This document shows, one piece after another, positions 34,538 to 36,899 of a DNA stretch of 36,899 nt. Position 1 is the first letter of the stretch; each line of letters begins with the position of its first letter. Below the pieces are notes generated by a model that ran no database searches, was not told where the DNA came from, and worked only from the letters and a program-made list of their open reading frames with translations. Where the stretch lies: the NCBI GenBank assembly GCA_018262775.1, contig JADFDU010000024.1:1-36899 (forward strand). The letters run 5' to 3'. Made by a program: the position numbers and the translations under genes. The stretch comes from Rhodocyclaceae bacterium (GTDB lineage Bacteria > Pseudomonadota > Gammaproteobacteria > Burkholderiales > Rhodocyclaceae).

Positions 34538-34562
34538 AACGGGGCGCTGTAGCGCCCCGTTT
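34538..34562. terminator. Bidirectional terminator between rplS and folE2
   Basis: AACGGGGCGCT (34538-34548) pairs with AGCGCCCCGTT (34551-34561), an 11-bp dyad whose tip opens to a small loop, with an A-run before and TTT after. It can end both the rpsP operon on the plus strand and folE2 on the minus strand. Confidence 0.88.
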
Positions 34563-34591
34563 GCTGTGTACCCTCCTGACTTGGCGGGGCG

Positions 34592-35404
34592 CTAGGCCGA
34601 GACCGCAAGCTTGTTGCGTTCGATGAGGGCGTAGGCGGAGTGGTTGTGGATGGATTCGAAGTTTTCCGATTCCACCACGTAGGCGTCGATGCGTTTCTCG
34701 GCGTTGAGCAGCGTCGCGACGTCGCGCACCATATCCTCGACGAATTTGGGGTTGTCGTAGGCCCGCTCGGTGACGTACTTCTCGTCCGGCCGCTTGAGCA
34801 GGCCGTACAATTCGCAGGACGCTTGGCTTTCCACCAGGTGCACCAGGTCCTCGATCCAGACCAGGTCGTTGGTCGTCGCGGTAACCGTGACGTGGGAGCG
34901 CTGATTGTGGGCACCACGATCGGAGATCTTCTTCGAGCAGGGGCACAGGCTGGTGACCGGCACCACGACTTTCATGGTGAAGGTGTACTTGTCGCCCTCG
35001 TGAATTTCTCCGACGAAGGTGACCTCGTAATCGATCAGGCTCTGCACGCCGGAAACGGGCGCCTTCTTGTTGATGAAATAGGGGAAGGTCATCTCGATAT
35101 GGCCTGTTTCTGCTTCCAGCCGCTGGACCATCTTGCGCAGCATCGGCTCGAAATTCTCCACGGAGACTTCACGTTCGTGGCTGTTGAGCAGCTCGACGAA
35201 ACGCGACATGTGCGTGCCCTTGAAGTTATGCGGCAGGCCGACATACATGTTGAAAACGGCGATGGTGTTCTGCATGCCGCCGTTCTTGTCCTTTACCTTG
35301 ATCGGATGGCGGATCGACTTGATGCCGACCTTGTTGATGGCCAGTTGGCGGGTATCGGCAAATCCTTGGACGTCGGGTATGGCCATAGTGTCGCTCAAAT
35401 CCAT
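34592..35404 (-). CDS. folE2: GTP cyclohydrolase FolE2 (type IB)
   Basis: This 270-aa metal-dependent enzyme converts GTP to dihydroneopterin triphosphate, the first step of folate synthesis. The conserved metal/active-site segment [20 protein letters not shown] holds C154, C156, H166 and H171. The N-terminus ([20 protein letters not shown]) matches the family. The ATG at 35404 has GAGAGAGA upstream; an internal ATG at codon 7 is possible. FolE2 can replace the zinc enzyme FolE under zinc limitation, but no Zur site was noticed. It follows dxs, a recurring order in betaproteobacteria. Confidence 0.96.
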   Translation of the reverse strand: MDLSDTMAIPDVQGFADTRQLAINKVGIKSIRHPIKVKDKNGGMQNTIAVFNMYVGLPHNFKGTHMSRFVELLNSHEREVSVENFEPMLRKMVQRLEAETGHIEMTFPYFINKKAPVSGVQSLIDYEVTFVGEIHEGDKYTFTMKVVVPVTSLCPCSKKISDRGAHNQRSHVTVTATTNDLVWIEDLVHLVESQASCELYGLLKRPDEKYVTERAYDNPKFVEDMVRDVATLLNAEKRIDAYVVESENFESIHNHSAYALIERNKLAVSA

Positions 35405-35494
35405 ATTCTCTCTCTCGGGGCTGGGGGGGCGTCTGCGCCAGTCTCGTAAGCTGGCGCTAGCTTACTACGACACAGCTTATCATTCCCGACAGAA

Positions 35495-36899
35495 TTACTC
35501 AAGTATTGCCTGTTTCACTCTTTCCGTGATGCTCGCGGCGTCCAGGCCCAACTGCACCAGCAAAGTTGTTGAATCACCGTGCTCGGTGAATCGGTCAGGC
35601 AGGCCTAGACGTAGCAGCCGTGTGTTCAGGCCTTGTTCTTCCAGCGAGCGGGCCACTTCGGCCCCGGCACCGCCAATAACGGTATTTTCCTCCAAGGTGA
35701 CGAGCAAGTCATGGCCGAAGGCGAGTTCCTTGACCAGGGCGTGGTCGAGCGGCTTGACGAAGCGCATGTTGGCGACGGTGGCGTTGAGCGTATCGCCCGC
35801 TTCAAGGGCCGGCGCCAGCAGGCTGCCGAAAGCCAGGAGGGCGATGCGATTGCCGGAGCGGCGGATTTCTCCCCTGCCGAGGGGAAGGCTTGTCAGTTTC
35901 TTCACGATTGGCACGCCCGGGCCCTGGCCGCGCGGATAGCGCACGGCGCTCGGACCCTCATGGTAATACGCCGTGGTGAGCATCTGCCGGCACTCGTTCT
36001 CGTCGGCCGGGGCCATGACGAGCATATTCGGTATGCAGGTCAAATAGGACAGATCGAAGGCGCCATTGTGGGTGGCGCCGTCGGCGCCGACGAGGCCGCC
36101 GCGATCGATGGCCAGCATGACTGGCAGGTTCTGCAGGGCGATGTCATGAATCAGCTGATCGTAGGCCCGCTGCAGGAAGGTCGAGTAGATCGCTACCACC
36201 GGCTTGATGCCCTCGCAGGCCAGGCCGGCAGCGAAAGTCAGTGCGTGCTGCTCGGCAATGCCGACATCGTGGAAGCGCTGCGGATATTCCTCTGCGTAGC
36301 GCACCATGCCGGAACCCTCGCGCATGGCCGGGGTGATGGCGACGAGGCGGGGCTCCTGCGCCGCCATGTCGCACAACCAGTCGCCGAAGACCTGAGTGTA
36401 GGTGAGCTTGCCGCCGCCCTTTCCCTGCTGGATGCCGTTCTCGCTGTCGAATTTCGACACGCCGTGATACAGCACCGGATCGGCCTCGGCCAGCTTGTAG
36501 CCCTGGCCCTTCTTGGTGATGACGTGGAGAAACTGCGGACCTTTCAGTTCGGCGATGTTCTTCAGCGTGGGCACCAGCGAATCGAGATCGTGGCCGTCGA
36601 TCGGACCGATGTAGTTGAAGCCGAACTCCTCGAAGAGGGTGCCGGGGGTGAGCATGCCCTTCAGGTGCTCCTCGGTGCGTTTGGCGAATTCGAGCAGCGA
36701 GGGTGAGACGCCGAGCACCTTCTCGCCGGCGCGGCGCGCGGCATTGAATGCATGACCGGAGAACAGGCGGGCCAGGTACTTGTTGAGGGCGCCCACCGGC
36801 GGCGAGATCGACATGTCGTTGTCGTTGAGGATGACCAGCAGGTTGGCATCCGCCACGCCGGCGTTGTTGAGCGCCTCGAAGGCCATGCCGGCGGTCATG
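35495..36899 (-). CDS. dxs: 1-deoxy-D-xylulose-5-phosphate synthase, C-terminal part (cut by window edge)
   Basis: About 467 residues of Dxs are present; roughly 150 N-terminal residues, with the first catalytic His and the ThDP GDG motif, lie beyond the edge. The enzyme condenses pyruvate and glyceraldehyde-3-phosphate, the first step of the MEP isoprenoid pathway. Visible parts are [13 protein letters not shown]...[16 protein letters not shown], the transketolase pyrimidine-binding domain with [13 protein letters not shown] and [17 protein letters not shown], the [22 protein letters not shown] segment and the C-terminal domain with [13 protein letters not shown]. The frame runs open to the last base, so the ATG at 36898 is internal. 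Confidence 0.96.
   Translation of the reverse strand, partial: MTAGMAFEALNNAGVADANLLVILNDNDMSISPPVGALNKYLARLFSGHAFNAARRAGEKVLGVSPSLLEFAKRTEEHLKGMLTPGTLFEEFGFNYIGPIDGHDLDSLVPTLKNIAELKGPQFLHVITKKGQGYKLAEADPVLYHGVSKFDSENGIQQGKGGGKLTYTQVFGDWLCDMAAQEPRLVAITPAMREGSGMVRYAEEYPQRFHDVGIAEQHALTFAAGLACEGIKPVVAIYSTFLQRAYDQLIHDIALQNLPVMLAIDRGGLVGADGATHNGAFDLSYLTCIPNMLVMAPADENECRQMLTTAYYHEGPSAVRYPRGQGPGVPIVKKLTSLPLGRGEIRRSGNRIALLAFGSLLAPALEAGDTLNATVANMRFVKPLDHALVKELAFGHDLLVTLEENTVIGGAGAEVARSLEEQGLNTRLLRLGLPDRFTEHGDSTTLLVQLGLDAASITERVKQAILE

Overview
The window is GC-rich, gene-dense chromosomal DNA from a betaproteobacterium. The gene orders ilvBHC-psd-pssA-leuA, pepA-holC-valS, sigma factor-DUF3619-DUF3106-RDD and dxs-folE2 are typical of that class. 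The left 11 kb carries dissimilatory sulfur genes, so a sulfur-oxidising, facultatively anaerobic lineage of the Rhodocyclales/Sulfuritalea type is likely. I infer this from gene content and cannot assign a genus. No rRNA, tRNA, CRISPR array, insertion sequence or phage gene was seen.

Region 1 (1-8,653) is the sulfur block. A minus-strand set holds qmoA (with the first bases of a probable qmoB at the edge), a YfcE-type metallophosphoesterase and two small unrecognised proteins of 69 and 131 aa. It diverges from plus-strand soeA-soeB-soeC, the cytoplasmic sulfite:quinone oxidoreductase, followed by tusA and dsrE2, which handle sulfur as persulfide. SoeABC would oxidise sulfite directly. Qmo would carry electrons for the APS reductase route. 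TusA and DsrE2 would deliver sulfane sulfur upstream of both. A perfect FNR/Anr-type box (TTGAT-N4-ATCAA) lies upstream of qmoA, which points to oxygen or nitrate control.

Region 2 (8,776-11,081) encodes a FadL/OMPP1 outer-membrane channel, a strong terminator and a secreted protein of uncertain family.

Region 3 (11,089-19,906) is housekeeping: an MFS exporter, valS, a small DUF2486-like protein, holC and pepA on the minus strand, divergent from the LPS export permeases lptF-lptG. A REP-like inverted repeat pair downstream of valS supplies the valS stop codon.

Region 4 (19,907-21,950) is a minus-strand operon of an ECF-like sigma factor, DUF3619 (possible anti-sigma-like), DUF3106 and RDD proteins. 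It diverges from region 5 (22,015-28,510), branched-chain amino acid and phospholipid synthesis: ilvB, ilvH, ilvC, psd, pssA and leuA. Immediately before leuA is a promoter whose predicted start falls on the ATG of a 28-codon reading frame with 11 leucine codons. This is a candidate leaderless leader peptide, and I consider it the most interesting undescribed element in the window.

Region 6 (28,775-32,222) has an ANTAR response regulator, a DUF2069 membrane protein, a YihY membrane protein and a 511-aa unrecognised protein with a possible degenerate PilZ-like segment. Region 7 (32,365-34,562) is the canonical rpsP-rimM-trmD-rplS operon with promoter and terminator. Region 8 (34,592-36,899) is folE2 and the C-terminal part of dxs, cut by the window edge.
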